25,000 nt of DNA from Mesostigma viride (GCA_009746045.1 RPFO01000065.1:3299483-3324482), one strand, 5' to 3'; positions 1-11,800 are shown, counted from the first letter of the stretch. The notes: generated by a model not told the origin, from the sequence alone. Program-made: numbers and translations.

Positions 1-110
1 GACGTGCAGTCACGTGCTTATTATTAATTAATTGCTTCCAGGTTCATCGGCCGGGTGATATCCCAGGTTGTGCCTCCCCCAGAGATGCCTTGCTTTGAAT
101 ACTTTCGGAT

Positions 111-164
111 CCTAATACATTATCAAAAGAGACAACCTAATACATTATGGATCCTAATACATTA
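111..164. repeat. 13-bp direct repeat, three copies
   Basis: CCTAATACATTAT occurs at 111-123, 135-147 and 152-164. Two of the copies are preceded by GGAT. The spacing is irregular (24 and 17 bp), so this is a cluster of direct repeats rather than a regular minisatellite. No function is evident. Confidence 0.7.
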
Positions 165-2312
165 TGCTCGGCTGTGATGTTAATTGGCCGTATGCACATC
201 AATGATTCGGATAATGTGGGCTTGAGACACTTCAACGTACAAATAATGAGTTGTGAGTTGCACATGCATGGTAGCGTGTGCGCACGCACGACATGGTGGA
301 GTGTCAAGCACTCGCTCCATCCACTACAGTAAACGGTATAAGAGTTCATTTTTTTTTTTTGATTGTTTGACCTCTAGATCGATATCAGGTTATTGCAGGA
401 CTGCCACTTTTGCATGCCCATTATTGCCATACTCTGCGATCCATTGGAATCGTCCGTTTGTTTAAGGGGAGGGTCCCATAGAAATATATCAAAACTTACC
501 CCCCCTAATAACTACAGAAATGCAACTGACAACCACTGAATGATGTTTGGGGACCATAAACATGATGTTTGGGCATGCATACCACCACTTGTTGGGGGTA
601 CTACCCCCAGCCATACACCGGCTATGAGCTAAAAATAGAAAAAAACGCTGTCCAGGGCACATCTTGCCCAGAACAGTGGGAGAACCAGTTGCATGAAAAA
701 AGCACACCCCATATAAAAATGTCATGGGACATTGTTTCTACCTAATTGGATCAACAAAATCAGCACATCCCTTTGAGTTATTAATTTTTGGGCCAAAAAT
801 ACGCTTTTTTAGGCGGGGCGTCCCCATACACACTCATAACACATCAATTAGGCCTGAAAAGCACAAGTCAAATTCTGTCATGACCATAGAAGGCACTGTC
901 AAAGTTTGGTGGCATTCTGAGCTCAGCTGTAGCAGTTATTAATTTTGGCAGTTGGCCACCTGTGCAGACGCTAAGGAAGGCATTAGTGAGTATTAAGGCA
1001 CACTAACACTTCCTATGCCATCCAAAAGGCTCCTGACCATGCCCAATTCGACCACAATGTACAAGGAGGTGGCTGGGCACGTCATGTGCCCTTGCCTTAC
1101 CTCGACACGGGCAACCTGTTGCGTGTGTGCACAACAATGAGGCAGGTAGCTCTACATGCCTAGCCAACACTTCTAAAGCATATTCCAGGTTTATGGTGTG
1201 GGCATCATCCCAAAACCAAGCTCAAACACACCCTAGAAAGCCATATCCACTAATTGCCCAACAAGGGTAACAACAGACAGTCCACAGAGAAAGCAGAATT
1301 ATCATACATGCTGCTTGCCAAGGCTTCTTACCATGGTTACCTTGCCTTGCTAGCATATGAATTAGGGCTCTCCCATTTTAGTGGGAGAAAGGCCAACAAG
1401 ACAACGATAACCCCTACCTACGTGCAGTTCCACCCATGCAGTATGCCCCTCAGAAAAACCACTGCCACCTTTCTTTCCAGCGCAATTGTTTGCCAAGAAA
1501 CAAACTCAAGCTTGTGAGCCTCTAACCACAATGAAGCCTCTGCTAAGAAAGGCCGCGTCAATATTCACACAAAACTGAGTGCTGTTAGCAATCTCCTTCC
1601 AAGAAACCACTCAGCAAATCCCTGACAACTTGACGATATGCCACGGTCACGCTTTGACACATCCCAGCCATGCAACGTACATAAAAACCACTGAAAGGTG
1701 CCAGGAATCTGGCGATGCGCAGCACGGAATGGCATTATACCTGGCGCTAACTGCACGGAAAGAAGCCGAAAACTTGCGTTGATAACCCATAAAGGAAGCG
1801 AAACATTCATAGGGTCACGTTGATCACACGATCGTACCATTACCGGAATTGTCCTTCGCCCAGCGGCGCAAGAAAGAACAACCTTCCATGGAATAATAAG
1901 ACGCGCATCCCGCGAGCCTGGAGAGTGTCTTACCGATCATGACGGAAATCTTGCCGAAACCCAGCAAATTTTTTAAAGCTTTACCAATAACGATTTAAAC
2001 GCATCCTTGACGCTAGGTAAAGCCCATAAAACCTGACAATCACCGCCGCCAGCGTGCATTCTAATTTATTCCTCTCGACGAAAACATCAGATTGGACCCC
2101 CGTGGCGATGGTCATCAATAAAATCATCGACACTGCAAAAAACGCGAACTCCGCTACGAAGTAGTATCATTTACTCATCGTCTTTAAGATTCGCTCAGTT
2201 TCTCTGCATTCCGCGAGCTATCTTTTTCTACTCTGCCTAAAAGCACGTCGCCATGGCCAGCTCCGGTAGGGGTGCGCGCCCCGTGCACCACTTTTTCACG
2301 GTACGGACGGGT

Positions 2313-2344
2313 ACCGCGAATTTTTCGGCGCCAAAATATTCGCG
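2313..2344. promoter_or_regulatory. Imperfect palindrome with E2F-like core
   Basis: A nearly symmetric sequence is centred on GGCGCC at 2327-2332, with GCGAAT on the left and ATTCGC on the right. On the minus strand 2327-2336 reads TTTTGGCGCC, which fits the E2F/DP consensus TTTSSCGC. No gene that it might control was identified nearby, so a regulatory role is only a suggestion. Confidence 0.25.
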
Positions 2345-2530
2345 CCGGGACCGTCCCCTTAATAATTGCGTGCATGCCATCGATGTTGCAGTTCTGTGAT
2401 GGATAGCCGACAAGCCTGGGCCGAGCTTGTGCATGTCAAATACTTAAAATGTGAACTCGTGCATCCATATGTGAACTCGTGCATAGTAATCATGATGATC
2501 GATCGACGGCAAGTGCTTTTCTCGAGGCCC

Positions 2531-2611
2531 ACGCATGCATGCCAGCCACCCGCCACACCCACGCACGCATGCCAGCCACCCCCCACACCCACGCATGCAT
2601 GGCAGCCCCCC
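2531..2611. repeat. 30-bp tandem repeat, ~2.7 copies
   Basis: The units start at 2531, 2561 and 2591 and share ACGCATGCATGCCAGCCACC followed by a C-rich, CACA-containing tail. The unit length is a multiple of three with no stops, so all frames stay open on both strands. This explains the repetitive proteins with a CVG-WHA pattern that can be translated here; they are not taken as genes. Confidence 0.8.
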
Positions 2612-2753
2612 CACTGACGACGATGGCTGAACGACATGCAATTGACCGCGGATCGAGCTCAGAACTAATTTTAATTGCGTCTGAGCCGGCCCCAAATTCG
2701 AAGTCAGACCCGACTTGCATTCGATGCGTCATTTGAAGACACACCCGCCAGTA

Positions 2754-3007
2754 TTAATTGACTAATTAAACACGTGCTCCCACGTCGGGGAGTCACGGAG
2801 CACCAGAGTGCTTTAATTTAATCCCTGAGTGTGCACAGCGGGCCGGCAGGGGGGCAGAGACCCGCCCCCCCCTTCCCTCGATCATGCCCAGGCAATGATG
2901 CCACAGGGTGCACAATAGATAGGGCCCATCGAAACGATCCGGCATCCCCTAGCTGCCGTGAGTGCAATATGACCCGTGTGAGCATTGCATTACTATATTG
3001 GCGTGAG
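2754..3007 (+). repeat. Left long inverted repeat / MITE copy
   Basis: It starts with TTAATTGACTAATTAAACAC, continues through CACGTGCTCC, GGGGAGTCACGGAGCACCAG and CCCTGAGTGTGCACA, and ends near GCGTGAG. The reverse complement of 7384-7612 follows the same path with scattered mismatches and small indels along its whole length. Just inside the tip, GTGCTCC and GGAGCAC can pair as a 7-bp subterminal hairpin. Confidence 0.75.
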
Positions 3008-3020
3008 TAATTAATTTAAC

Positions 3021-3075
3021 TATTAATTAAGCACTGCATGACGCGCTCCCGTTGTTGGGGAGTCACGGAGCATAA
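3021..3075 (+). repeat. Third, truncated copy of the inverted-repeat tip
   Basis: Directly after the left repeat, TATTAATTAAGCACTGCATG leads into GCGCTCCCGTTGTTGGGGAG and TCACGGAGCA. This is the same AT-rich tip plus GCTCC/GGAGC hairpin core as in the two long copies, but the similarity stops soon after. It shows that the family has at least three local copies and supports a MITE-like, repeatedly inserted unit. Confidence 0.6.
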
Positions 3076-3589
3076 TTAGAATTTAAAATTAAATCAAATT
3101 ATAACATGACTCCATTGTGAGATCATGTAGCACGCCGTTCCCTTGCTTGATGAATGGGGGTGAGTGAAGCCGCGAACCCTCACTAAGCTAACTCTAGGCT
3201 CATCTAGAAAATCCTAACTGTACTCAGCAAAACGCCCCTTTCTCCTGGGGGGGGGGCCTGGGGCTTGCCCACAGGGGCTGGCGTGTGGGCCTGGACATGT
3301 GGTCTTCCACCTCTCAGGCTTGTTCTGCATAGCATGCTGCCAGTCCAAGCAAGATAGAAGGAGGAAATGCGGTCGGTTAAAAAATAGCTGGGACCACGAG
3401 GTCGGCCAGCAACTGCTGTGTATAGTTCAGGGCAGGCTTACACTCTTTTGTACCACTCTTTCTAGGATCGAATGTCCTCAGTTGGGGCCAGGCCAGGTCA
3501 AGATATGCCGCCCTGCATGGCTGGCCAAGCCGCTGGGGGGCCGGCCAGAGATTCGACGTACCGAGGTCGGTGCATGTCGATCTACCTGA

Positions 3590-4260
3590 CTGGTGCGAGC
3601 AAGATCGATGTCCTGCGAATGCTATCGGCTACGCTGCTTAATCTTGTCCGAATTATGCGAGGCATACTCTTATACAACAAATACTCTATTAACGACGTAT
3701 GTGTTGAAAACCCTACGTTCAGGACCTGTCGAAGCATCCTGTAAACCGCGTGCCGTCCATCTGGTCCGTGAGCATCCATGCCGGCTCGGCGCCATACGTG
3801 AGGATCGTGAGGACCAGGACCTTGAAGAGCTCTTGCTTGCGGTCCTCGCCCAGTGTCTTCCATTCGAGTGCCAGTAGGGTTTTCAAGAGCGAGTGGAGCC
3901 TGGCAGCCCTGGCCGATGCGGGTTTCCACATCAATCGGCTGCGTCCGCCGGGGAGCTTGCGCAGCCTCGATCCCCATGCAGCAATTGAAGCGCGGCTCTG
4001 ACACGGAACGAGACTGGCAGCCGTCCCGTCTACAGCAGCAGCGGCCGTGGCGGGCAAGTGGTAGCCCCAAGCACAATCGCCTCGGTCAGTTTGACACTAA
4101 TCTCGATCCAGCCCTGCATGCACCGCCCGGCCGCGCCTCTAGGCTCTAAGCCCAAACAGTCTACTGCCAGGTCTGAATGTGCTCGGGGCGCTCGATTAGG
4201 GTGGTCAGTCATCTGCATAAATTAGGTCGGACAGTGAGGCGGAAGCCAGTCTGAGGGCCA
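3590..4260 (-). pseudogene. Degenerate non-LTR (LINE) reverse transcriptase fragment
   Basis: On the minus strand the RT catalytic box YADD is encoded at 4208-4219, preceded by DLI, and is followed at once by a TGA stop. Further downstream, in shifting frames, come a short SVKLTEAIVLGA stretch (4075-4125 region), a segment ending KVLVLTILTYGAE (around 3790-3830) that matches the LINE post-thumb consensus 'LYGAETW', and YRMLRQVLNV (around 3715-3745) that matches the following 'RMLR..LN' element. These blocks lie in the order and spacing expected for the RT C-terminal half. Several frameshifts and stops show it is dead. The upstream endonuclease and RT fingers were not found. The clade cannot be assigned by eye. 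Confidence 0.7.
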
Positions 4261-5650
4261 CCGCCGCCGTATTCGCGATCATTAAGGATCTATATGTCCA
4301 ACCAGGCAACTTAGGCTCGAACCCCATATCCTCTGGGGATCGAGTCAAATCCTCGAAGGACAACATCCTCGAGCACCTTATGGCCTCTGGGGAGTCAATT
4401 AAAGGACGTGAGCAATTAACAGCTCACTGAGCAGTGCTAGGCGAATATTGCATGATCGTCTGGCACCGCGCATAGCTAGTAGGCCGGCGGATATCACATG
4501 TCATAATATTGGCTACTGGTTAGGCTATCTATATCAGCATATCGGCATGGCTTACGTTCTACCGGCCCTGCATCATGGCATCCGCACAAATTTATGGCTT
4601 AGTAGGAGCGACTGGAGCGTCCAGTCAGTGCATCAGACACTGGTCTACCGACCCAGGCATGCATGGGTGTGACTATACTACTGGGCTGGCCGGCTGGGAG
4701 CCGGAAAGCTCCTTGTCCAGACCGCGTTTACCTTGTTTAATTGCGGACGTCGTAGTAGCCAGCTGAATCGTGTCACGTGCGTGTATACTTTTTCGATAGT
4801 CGGTGTTTCAGCCGTATATAGGAGCAGTGATCAGTAATATACTGGCGGGTGCGTCTTACTAAAAAGGGTGGGCTTAAAGAGACGCATCGGATGGCAAGTG
4901 ATCTGAGTGAATGTGGGGCTTACTAGATGCAAATGTTCTAAATTAAGCTCCGCCGTCAAGAAGCATGTCATTCAGCCACTGATGTTTTCATATAGCGTAT
5001 ATCATAGCCATAATTTTTAGTAGCGTCTCTTCCCGCTAGTATTATCGGTTAAACAGCTCATGCAGTGAAACGCCGGCAGTACTTATCGAAAATTGAAGTT
5101 TCGATCGCACGTCAGACACGATTCGATCAGGCTATGACGTCCCCCATATTTGAAAGCTAAACGCGTCTGGAAAAGGAGCTTTCGGGCTAGCCGAGCCCAA
5201 CCCACTCGCCCTTGCTCTGCCATGTGCGCTCAGCGCCGGCCGGATTACCCGCTTTGACTCATCGCGAAATGCCTTGCCCGAGCCCAGGGCTACGAAACCT
5301 TGCCACGAACGGGAAACGTTCCATTCATTGGACTACCCGGCCGGCCAGGATACCTTTTCCGTTCTCAGTGGATTGGCATGCAATGCCTGTCGATCCAAGA
5401 GAGAATGTGCGAACATGTTCATGCCAGTATACTTATCACTGGAGCACATGCAAGGTTGTTTTGCACCCTCGTGGGATAAATTCGATCATGCATGACGACG
5501 CGAGCCACTTGGAGTGCATGGCTCTTCGCTACGGACGTCAGAGATGCAGCAACGCCTTATACTATCCTGACCAGCTTCTTTAAGCTCAACGAACCGGCCC
5601 TCATCGCTAGAGCTCTGCGCTCCGCAACCCAGCCCCCGCGCCTGCAGCCA
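4261..5650. other. Unassigned sequence inside the bracketed region
   Basis: About 1.4 kb with no supportable gene. The open frame at 5212-5583 (123 codons, plus strand) has no recognisable motif and overlaps others of similar length. The stretch just upstream of the LINE fragment on the minus strand might be further LINE remnant, but no RT motif was recognised in it. Confidence 0.3.
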
Positions 5651-6108
5651 CACCAGCTTTGTTTGCCCTCGATCCCTCTGCAAGGACGACATCCGCGCAT
5701 GCAGTGCTGCATGGAGGAACACGTGACCTGGCGGCGCTGGCCGAAAAGCTGACAAATCTGACCACGGCGCTGACAACACGGTGGAGCCAGGCCCTGGTCA
5801 GACTCCAATGCAGAATCCAAGGTCGCCCACAAGCTCCAATCCCATGCAGCTCACGGCGCTGCAGACCGCCAGCGGGGTGCAGGCTTCGATCTGATGCACA
5901 TGCCGCCCTACGTTCTCTCTCGCCTAAACCATGTGGAGGGCAAGTGCGGCCTGCTCTGTGACAAGTCAAGAAGCCACCACGTACCGGCCGGAGCTAGCGC
6001 GACGCCATCACCGCCCAAACCGACCTCGGCCCTGGCCACGGCGATCATGCAGATTGCGACGCAGACGGCTACCAATCACCATCGCTGCCCAGCCCACCCG
6101 ACAGGTGC

Positions 6109-6489
6109 ATGCAGATGGCGGCCTCCCGCCGCGCTCCTATACGCAGACCGGCTACTGCGGTCCGCGATCAGCGACCGGCACCTCGACCACAGACGCCATC
6201 ACCACGAAGCTCTGCACAGGAGATGGAAGCCCACCGCCGAGCAGAAGAACGCGAGGACACCGACCGCGTCCGCCGCCAATGCAGAGTGGAGGTGCTGCGT
6301 CACTTCATGCACCCAGCGCCGACAGGGGATCTCAACAACAACCTCTCAAGATTGAGGCGCCGAGCTCAGGAGCGAGCTCCGGCCTTACGTACCCAACTGG
6401 ACCTCGTACGTGAACTAGAGCTGCATGGGCACCGCCTTGGACCCCACCGACTCACGGGCCAAGGCGACACCCCCACCATGCAGTCCTAG
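6109..6489 (+). CDS. Unrecognised Arg/Glu-rich ORF, uncertain
   Basis: An open frame of 126 codons starts with a Pro/Arg-rich segment, continues with a highly charged stretch containing EMEAHRRAEEREDTDRVRRQ, which could form a helix or coiled coil, and ends at a TAG 78 bp inside the first of two tandem 438-bp units. The same frame upstream (5659-5961) encodes another helix-like stretch, LAALAEKLTNLTTALTTRW, separated by stops. The lack of a catalytic motif, the charged composition and the location inside a transposon-like bracket would suit a decayed Gag-like or ORF1-like protein, but this is a guess. It could equally be a chance frame in GC-rich DNA. Confidence 0.2.
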   Translation: MQMAASRRAPIRRPATAVRDQRPAPRPQTPSPRSSAQEMEAHRRAEEREDTDRVRRQCRVEVLRHFMHPAPTGDLNNNLSRLRRRAQERAPALRTQLDLVRELELHGHRLGPHRLTGQGDTPTMQS

Positions 6490-7289
6490 CTCACCTTTAG
6501 CTCGATATGGAGGATAAGCGGCTGTTCCTCTCTCGCTGCAAGAAGTTGCCGGCGACCTCCCGAGTTCGGACGCTGGACTGTGACGACCTGACGCCCGCCC
6601 AGCAGCAGCCGGACGCGACCTGTGGGCGGAGTACGTACCTCCGCCACAAGCAAGACCCAAAGAAGCCTAAGGTGTTCTGGAGGGGCGGCCAGGGACCTGA
6701 TCTAGTCAACAACCAGCTGTGGACGCCCCCCACAGGCTAGACTAGCCATATTGAGCACTTAGTCACACCCATGTAAATGGGTGATGCAACCTGGACACTT
6801 GCAGGACTAGACATTGTGCCTCGCCAATACGTAGCTAGAACGTGGTCACGAACTAGAGCTAGCTGCATGGGCACCGCCTTCCCCACTCACGGGCCAAGGC
6901 GAATGCCGGCACCATGCAGTCCTAGCTCACATTTAGCTCGATATAGAGGATAAGCGGCTGTTCCTCTCTCGCCGCAAGAAGTTGCCGACAACCTCCCGAG
7001 TTTGGAAGCTGGACTGTGACGACGTGACGGCCCGCCCAGCAGCAGCATCGACGCGACCTGTGGCCACATGTGGGCGGAGTGCGTACCTCCGCCATGTAAG
7101 CAAGACCCAAAGAAGCCTAAGGTGTTCTGGAGGGGCGGGGACCTGATAGTCAACAACCAGCTGTGGACGCCCCCCACAGGCTAGACTAGCCATATTGCTT
7201 AGTCACACCCATGTCTGGGTGATGCAACCTGGACACAAGTTTGCAGGACTAGACATTGTGCCTCGCCAATATGTAGCTAGAACGTGGTC
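6412..7289. repeat. ~438-bp tandem duplication, two copies
   Basis: Copy 1 runs 6412-6849 and copy 2 runs 6850 to about 7289. Both start GAACTAGAGCT and end GTAGCTAGAACGTGGTCA. They match along their whole length with scattered substitutions and several small indels, some of them near the hairpins at 6766-6783 and 7206-7221. The 77-codon frame that opens at 6507 in copy 1 loses its ATG (ATA) and is shifted in copy 2, so it is not kept as a coding sequence. Confidence 0.85.
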
Positions 7290-7383
7290 ATCTGGATGCA
7301 TATAGCCTAACCAGTAGCTCCAAAGATATACGCCAGCCTATATAGAGCTCAATGTGCCTTGCGGCTCTAGCGCTGCCTGTTCG

Positions 7384-7612
7384 CTCACGTCCACTTAGTA
7401 ATGGAATGGTCACACGGGTCATATTGCACCCACAGGGGCCGGATGCCGGATCGATCGTTTCGACGGGTCCGGTTGTGCACACTGTGGCATGCCTGAGGCA
7501 TGAGGGAAGGGCGGAGTCTCTGTCCCCAGCCCGTTGTGCACACTCAGGGATTAAAAGCACGCTGGTGCTCCGTGACTCCCCAACGGGAGCACGTGTTTAA
7601 TTACTTGATTAA
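7384..7612 (-). repeat. Right long inverted repeat / MITE copy
   Basis: This is the reverse-complement partner of 2754-3007. Read on the minus strand it starts TTAATCAAGTAATTAAACAC, then GTGCTCCCGTTGGGGAGTCA and CGGAGCACCAG. Inside it keeps CCCTGAGTGTGCACA, CGAAACGATC, GCAATATGACCCGTGTGA and ends GGACGTGAG. It lies ~115 bp downstream of the COX11 stop codon, so COX11 transcripts may extend into it. Confidence 0.75.
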
Positions 7613-7728
7613 TTAGTGCATGACCAGTAACGCGCCACTTCTTTCTCGGCCTTGCAATGCATGCTAGATGTAAGCATTAAAAATGTTCAAAATCCTAGGT
7701 TTGCACCAACACGCGTCGAACCCCTCAA

Positions 7729-7839
7729 TCACGCGTCATCCTCAGGCTCCACCCGGAAAAACGTGTAAGATAGCGTGATGTCGTGAACATCATCCATTTT
7801 CGGATCACTAGCGAAGTCTGGGTCAATGTAGAAAAACAC
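7729..7839 (-). CDS. COX11: COX11 exon 6 (C-terminus and stop)
   Basis: Thirty-six codons plus TGA encode [30 protein letters not shown] and an acidic tail EPEDDA. The acceptor is TACAG|GTG. The family's final 'YTFF' strand is intact, so the protein is complete. Confidence 0.96.
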   Translation of the reverse strand: MFFYIDPDFASDPKMDDVHDITLSYTFFRVEPEDDA

Positions 7840-8728
7840 CTGTACATGGTGATTGGAGAATATACAAAGCACACAGCGACTTTGGTTAAAACAACAATAG
7901 ATTAGCAAATGCCACATCCTACGCACAGGTATGAGAGAAACAAAAATCAAGAACGCGGTAGGACGCCACATGGAAGTGACATCATCTAGTCTGATGCGAT
8001 ATACCAATACACACGGATGCCTGTCCTGCGTGCCAAGCATTCCTATTAAGGGGGAGCATACTTTCTGAATTCCTATTACTGGCCATACCAAGCCTTGAAC
8101 TACCCATCCTAATCACTTGCGGCATTCTATACAGGCTTGTCCCTCCCCTGACAAAAAGTGAGACCCACAATCCAATGCAAATAGCATAACAACACATCCT
8201 TCCACATACTGTCCACGCATCACTAGCGCCATATTTAGAGTTCAGCACGCATGTTCATGAACAAATCATGTCGCCGCATATCGCCAGCCACCATCCTGCT
8301 AGTGCCGACGCCATCAGCAAACTCCCCCCATCTTATATTCTACTGTATGAGAAGCCTCAACAGTCATCAACACCCATGCAACACACATGTGGCAAGATCA
8401 GAGAGTCTTTGAACAGTATGTGCGACTACTCCAACAAACACACTTGAACCTGCCAGGGACCGCACACCTGGCGTCCCTGCACACCGGGCAACGTACCGGC
8501 ATGTCTACGGATTCCCCCGCCAACAGACGCTGCTCTTCGAAGCAGAAGCACTGGATCTTGGTGAAGTACTGCCCCGCCTGCAGGCGATGATGGAAGGGGG
8601 AGGCGCCCAACGCGGTCCAAACCCGTCAGACCGCAATATTCAACGTCGTGTTCCCCGTATATCATGGCACGCATTTCATGGCGCCACTCTCCACTTCTTA
8701 CATGCAAACTCAGCAGGCAATGCATGTC

Positions 8729-8763
<35 letters not shown>

Positions 8764-8784
8764 AACAATAATATGTATGTATGT

Positions 8785-8840
<56 letters not shown>

Positions 8841-11800
8841 AATCATCATAATATTAATGATAATAATACAGAGGCCACTTCACGACGGAAGCCCGTACCC
8901 AGTACAGATTGAAAACTGTGCTTAGTCTTGGAATAGCTGCACTTTCAAACCGCTGCAACTTCTGTGCCACCTAAACAAATATATATATATATATCTTGTT
9001 TGTTGGCAAATGACATGCCTATGCGTCATGCCCCTGTCTGCTTGATGAATCTAAGCCGATGGAAGATACTGTGCAGTACAATGTGCAGTACACTGTGCAG
9101 TACACTGTGCAGTATACTGTGCAGTACACACAAATCACAAGAGGATGCAGGACGCGAGCGAGAGTTAACGCCTGTTAAAGCCTCTACTTACATCCAGACC
9201 ATTCATTTCTTCCTGTCTGAACCCTTGAATGTTGTTGAAACCAAGGTTCTTCAGTGGGAAGTCGATAATTGAAAAAGGGCTTGCTAGCCGGTCCGCTTCT
9301 AAAGGCCGGCAGTCACTACCACAAATAAGTCGTTACGGGTGTCAACAAGCCGCACGGGTGCATTGGGCACGCCAATGGTCTGAGCCGGTCTTGCCACCTG
9401 GAGCCCATGCCATGCGCCCCTGTGAAGCCACCTGACATCCCTGCCAGGCAGCCCGGGCTGCACCAGCATTGCCTAATGACCGCCAGCGTGAATTCTTCAG
9501 CTAACCAGGGACTACCTGACATTTGCATCAAGAACGCAAGCGCATCCATCTACCCATTGCCTACAAATGCTCAGGACTTGCAGGCCAGGGGATGCTGGCA
9601 GGAAGCATGCAGGAAGCATGCAGGAAGCATGCAGGAAGTATGCAGGAAGCATGCAGGAAGTATGCAGGAAGTATGCAGGACGTATGCAGGAAGTATGCAG
9701 GAAGTATGCAGGAAGAAAGCAGGAATTATGCAGGAAGAATGCAGGAAGTATGCAGGAAGCATGCAGGAGGTATGCAGGAAGTATGCAGGAAGTATGCAGG
9801 AAGTATGCAGGAAGTATGCAGGAAGTATGCAGGAAGAATGCAGAAAGTATGCAGGAAGTATGCAGGATGTATGTGGGCGGATACTCGCCAGATGCAGCCT
9901 GCTGACTTGCATTGAAGCCGGACACCTGCCGTTTCAACTGCCATAGGGTTCCTGCCACAGGGTAACAGAAGATTGATTGTCTCCTTACACACTGCTGCTG
10001 TTTCCATGACTCACAAGAGTTTAGAGCTCCTATACGCCCAAACCATTCTGGGGTCATGGGGGATATGACCCCAGCGTGTTTCCCTGCCCATGCTTGTCCA
10101 CTGAACTGTTATACACGACTCCGATCTGCCGCATCGTTGCGCTGGCACAGCGGGGTCATCACCTTGCACGCAACAACCCACAGTGCTGCTCAGCGACACG
10201 CAACAACCCACAGTGCTGTTCACCGGCACGCAACAACCGACAGTGCTGCTCACCGGCACGCAACAACCCACAGAGCTGTTCACCGGCACGCAACAACCCA
10301 CCGTGCTGCCAACCGGCCACACCTCACCTTCATCGGGCTGACGTTGTAGGTCGACACGCCGTTCACGTCCTGGTCACTCAAGTTGGTTGCGTTGTAGAAG
10401 GCAAGCGTACTCTCGTTGGGTTTCACCGTCACCTGCCGGGAACGTTGCGACATTCCAGCCGGCGGGCGTTTTGGCAGGCCACCGTTGACAGCCGTGACAG
10501 GCAGGAGGGGAACCACTAGAACAAGGGGGCATAAGCAGCATAAGCAGCGAGAAAGGGGCGGGTACACATCACATGCAGAGTGCTAGCATCTCCAGATGCT
10601 GAAAACCCACAGTGGACACACAAACAATTAAAAATGCAAGGTATAGGAAGCTTGCTGGCAGGGCACAACCATGGTAGCTTTAGTCACCGCACCTAGTTAT
10701 CGCCTTTAATCACCGCACCTAGTTATCGCCTTTAATCACCGCACCTAGCGATCACCTGCCCTCACCGCACCTAGCGATCACCTGCCCTCACCGCACCTAG
10801 CGATCACCTGCCCTCACCGCACCTAGCGATCACCTGCCCTCACCGCACCTAGCGATCACCTGCCCTCACCGCACCTAGCGATCACCTGCCCTCACCGCAC
10901 CTAGCGATCACCTGCCCTCACCGCACCTAGCGATCACCTGCCCTCACCGCACCTAGCGATCACCTGCCCTCACCGCACCTAGCGATCACCTGCCCTCACC
11001 GCACCTAGCGATCACCTGCCCTCACCGCACCTAGCGATCACCTGCCCTCACCGCACCTAGCGATCACCTGCCCTCACCGCACCTAGCGATCACCTGCCCT
11101 CACCGCACCTAGCGATCACCTGCCCTCACCGCACCTAGCGATCACCTGCCCTCACCGCACCTAGCGATCACCTGCCCTCACCGCACCTAGCGATCACCTG
11201 CCCTCACCGCACCTAGCGATCACCTGCCCTCACCGCACCTAGCGATCACCTGCCCTCACCGCACCTAGCGATCACCTGCCCTCACCGCACCTAGCCATCA
11301 CCTGCCCTCACCGCACCTAGCGATCACCTGCCCTCACCGCACCTAGCGATCACCTGCCCTCACCGCACCTAGCCATCACCTGCCCTCACCGCACCTAGCG
11401 ATCACCTGCCCTCACCGCACCTAGCGATCACCTGCCCTCACCGCACCTAGCGATCACCTGCCCTCACCGCACCTAGCGATCACCTGCCCTCACCGCACCT
11501 AGCGATCACCTGCCCTCACCGCACCTAGCGATCACCTGCCCTCACCGCACCTAGCGATCACCTGCCCTCACCGCACCTAGCGATCACCTGCCCTCACCGC
11601 ACCTAGCGATCACCTGCCCTCACCGCACCTAGCGATCACCTGCCCTCACCGCACCTAGCGATCACCTGCCCTCACCGCACCTAGCGATCACCTGCCCTCA
11701 CCGCACCTAGCGATCACCTGCCCTCACCGCACCTAGCGATCACCTGCCCTCACCGCACCTAGCGATCACCTGCCCTCACCGCACCTAGCGATCACCTGCC

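Larger units (their letters stand above)
1..2753. other. Gene-poor intergenic region
   Basis: No gene could be supported here. The open frames are short, overlap on both strands and show no recognisable domain. Small structures are visible: three copies of a 13-bp CCTAATACATTAT motif at 111-123, 135-147 and 152-164; a 15-bp hairpin-like palindrome, GGGGGTACTACCCCC, at 594-608; and an AT-rich tip with a CACGTG box at 1-40 that resembles sequence at 18497-18530. The first ~1.2 kb is visibly richer in A+T than the gene regions. It may be old transposon debris, but no element could be named. Confidence 0.5.
2754..7612. mobile_element. Possible composite element bounded by long inverted repeats
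   Basis: About 4.86 kb is bracketed by two inverted copies of the same ~230-255 bp sequence (2754-3007 and 7384-7612). The outer edges are AT-rich (TTAATTgacTAATTAA on the left, its near complement on the right), as expected for the termini of a DNA transposon. No transposase was recognised inside and no clear target-site duplication is visible next to the edges. The interior holds a dead non-LTR retrotransposon fragment, an unrecognised ORF and a tandem duplication. The alternative is two independent insertions of a ~250-bp MITE in opposite orientation, which the data do not exclude. Confidence 0.4.

Noticed and set aside
4306-4322. Box-B-like GGCTCGAACCC as a tRNA or SINE promoter
   Set aside because: It departs from the consensus and no box A or tRNA-like partner lies at a suitable distance.
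6507-6740. 77-codon Lys-rich ORF in the first 438-bp unit
   Set aside because: In the second copy the start codon is ATA and the frame is broken, with no sign of coding constraint.
8587-8925. ORF with a poly-Met run
   Set aside because: Produced by the (ATG)n and (GCT)n microsatellites; it overlaps COX11 intron 4 on the opposite strand.
9407-10057. Long repetitive ORFs of ~180 codons on both strands
   Set aside because: They arise because three 11-bp units give 11 stop-free codons in every frame; they lie within COX11 intron 4 and have no unique domain.
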